Source of the DNA: Anaerolineae bacterium
Lineage (GTDB): Bacteria > Chloroflexota > Anaerolineae > 4572-78 > NAK82
Direction of reading: 5' to 3'
NCBI GenBank assembly: GCA_030598425.1
Contig: JAUVPY010000208.1
Coordinates: 1-5,697 of the forward strand
Length of the DNA: 5,697 nucleotides
Within the stretch, counting starts at the first letter, position 1. The number at the start of each line of letters is the position of its first letter. The notes beneath the pieces were generated by a model. It was not told the DNA's origin, searched no databases, and was given only the letters and a program-made list of their open reading frames with translations. A program made the position numbers and the translations under genes. This document shows positions 5,209 through 5,697 of this stretch, one piece after another.

Positions 5209-5697
5209 GAGACCACCGCGCCGAGCTTGTTCACCTTCAAGCGCCATTGGCTGCCCGGCCGGAATTGGGCAAACTCGGCGGGGTTACGGGTGATATAGCT
5301 ATAGGTCCCCCCGTCGGTGTCGAAGACGATCTCGTATTCCTCTTCCCCTTCTCCCGCTTGCTGGTCGGCTGCTAATCGAGTAACGGCAGGCCAGCTCGGG
5401 TTCATGTTGCTGCCGCTCTGGACCAACTGGTCAACAACCTGCCATTGCTTCACCGTATACTCGCACCGGTCTTCGTATACCTCGTATCTGCAATCTTGCA
5501 CTACCTCACCGTAGCCGCTGCCCGTGTCGACTGTGTAGGGTGTGCCGCAAATCTCCCTGGAGTTAGGAGCGGGGCTATCTTGGACGTGGTGGGGCTCTGG
5601 CCGACAGGCGCCCATAACGCCGTCGGCTGGAATTTCATCCCACCAGCCTTCGCGGGCGACCGGCACCAACCCCATGATGGGGACGGTGCGAGTCCAC
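5190..5697 (-). CDS. Unrecognised protein, C-terminal part (5' end beyond window)
   Basis: The frame is open from the right edge, giving at least 168 residues before TGA. The first in-frame ATG at 5675 has no Shine-Dalgarno, so the true start is probably outside the window. Counting from that ATG, visible features are a WWDEIPADG segment (11-19), four cysteines (C24, C43, C62, C71), the aromatic, acidic stretch GYGEVVQDCRYEVYEDRCEY (54-73), and a C-terminal half ending WRLKVNKLGAVVSVEPAE. That half has alternating beta-strand character, with YEIVFDTDGGTYSYITR (114-130) followed by a PAEFAQFRPGSQW turn. The even cysteine count and lack of charged-helix character would fit an extracytoplasmic, disulfide-bonded beta domain whose membrane anchor lies upstream; this is inference. 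No catalytic motif is visible and I assign no function. It is on the same strand as the rest but separated from the next gene by 126 bp containing a promoter, so it is likely a separate unit. Confidence 0.65.
   Translation of the reverse strand, partial: WTRTVPIMGLVPVAREGWWDEIPADGVMGACRPEPHHVQDSPAPNSREICGTPYTVDTGSGYGEVVQDCRYEVYEDRCEYTVKQWQVVDQLVQSGSNMNPSWPAVTRLAADQQAGEGEEEYEIVFDTDGGTYSYITRNPAEFAQFRPGSQWRLKVNKLGAVVSVEPAE

Overview
All supported genes in this window lie on the minus strand, so the locus reads from the right edge to the left edge. Gene density is high, the sequence is moderately GC-rich, and one start is TTG. The two-subunit (GcvPA + GcvPB) form of the glycine dehydrogenase P-protein is the bacterial/archaeal type also found in Thermus, Thermotoga and many Gram-positive lineages. 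Together with intergenic degenerate heptamer repeats, this suggests an environmental bacterium, possibly Chloroflexota (Anaerolineae-like). The taxonomic guess is inference only; there is no rRNA or other marker gene.

Layout in transcription order. (1) 5697-5190: the 3' part of an unrecognised protein with four cysteines in the visible part, ending in a bipartite inverted repeat over its stop codon. (2) 5135-5107: a near-consensus sigma-70-type promoter (TTGACA, 17-nt spacer, TAGAAT). (3) 5063-4731: a small MNT-type nucleotidyltransferase with no visible HepT partner. (4) 4696-4668: an intrinsic terminator-like hairpin with a U-tract, only about 40 nt before the next start codon. (5) 4628-3231 and 3229-1643: gcvPA and gcvPB, separated by one base. 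(6) 1648-1526: a 123-bp tract of 7-bp degenerate tandem repeats in three sub-blocks, whose last unit contains the gcvPB stop codon. (7) 1510-395: a COG3199/AcoX-type ATP-NAD kinase-like protein. (8) 341-1: the N-terminal 113 residues of a DAO-family FAD-dependent oxidoreductase, cut by the window edge.

The core appears to be an operon-like run gcvPA-gcvPB-kinase-oxidoreductase. The simplest reading is catabolism of glycine or an N-substituted glycine: a DAO-family oxidase could release glycine (for example from sarcosine) and the P-protein pair would decarboxylate it onto a lipoyl carrier. However, both P subunits depart from the canonical P-protein at several signature stretches, and no gcvT or gcvH is present in the window. 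A neofunctionalised PLP decarboxylase pair acting on another substrate is a real alternative. The most useful second looks are this divergence, its pairing with an AcoX-like kinase, the terminator placed just before gcvPA, and the heptamer repeat tract.
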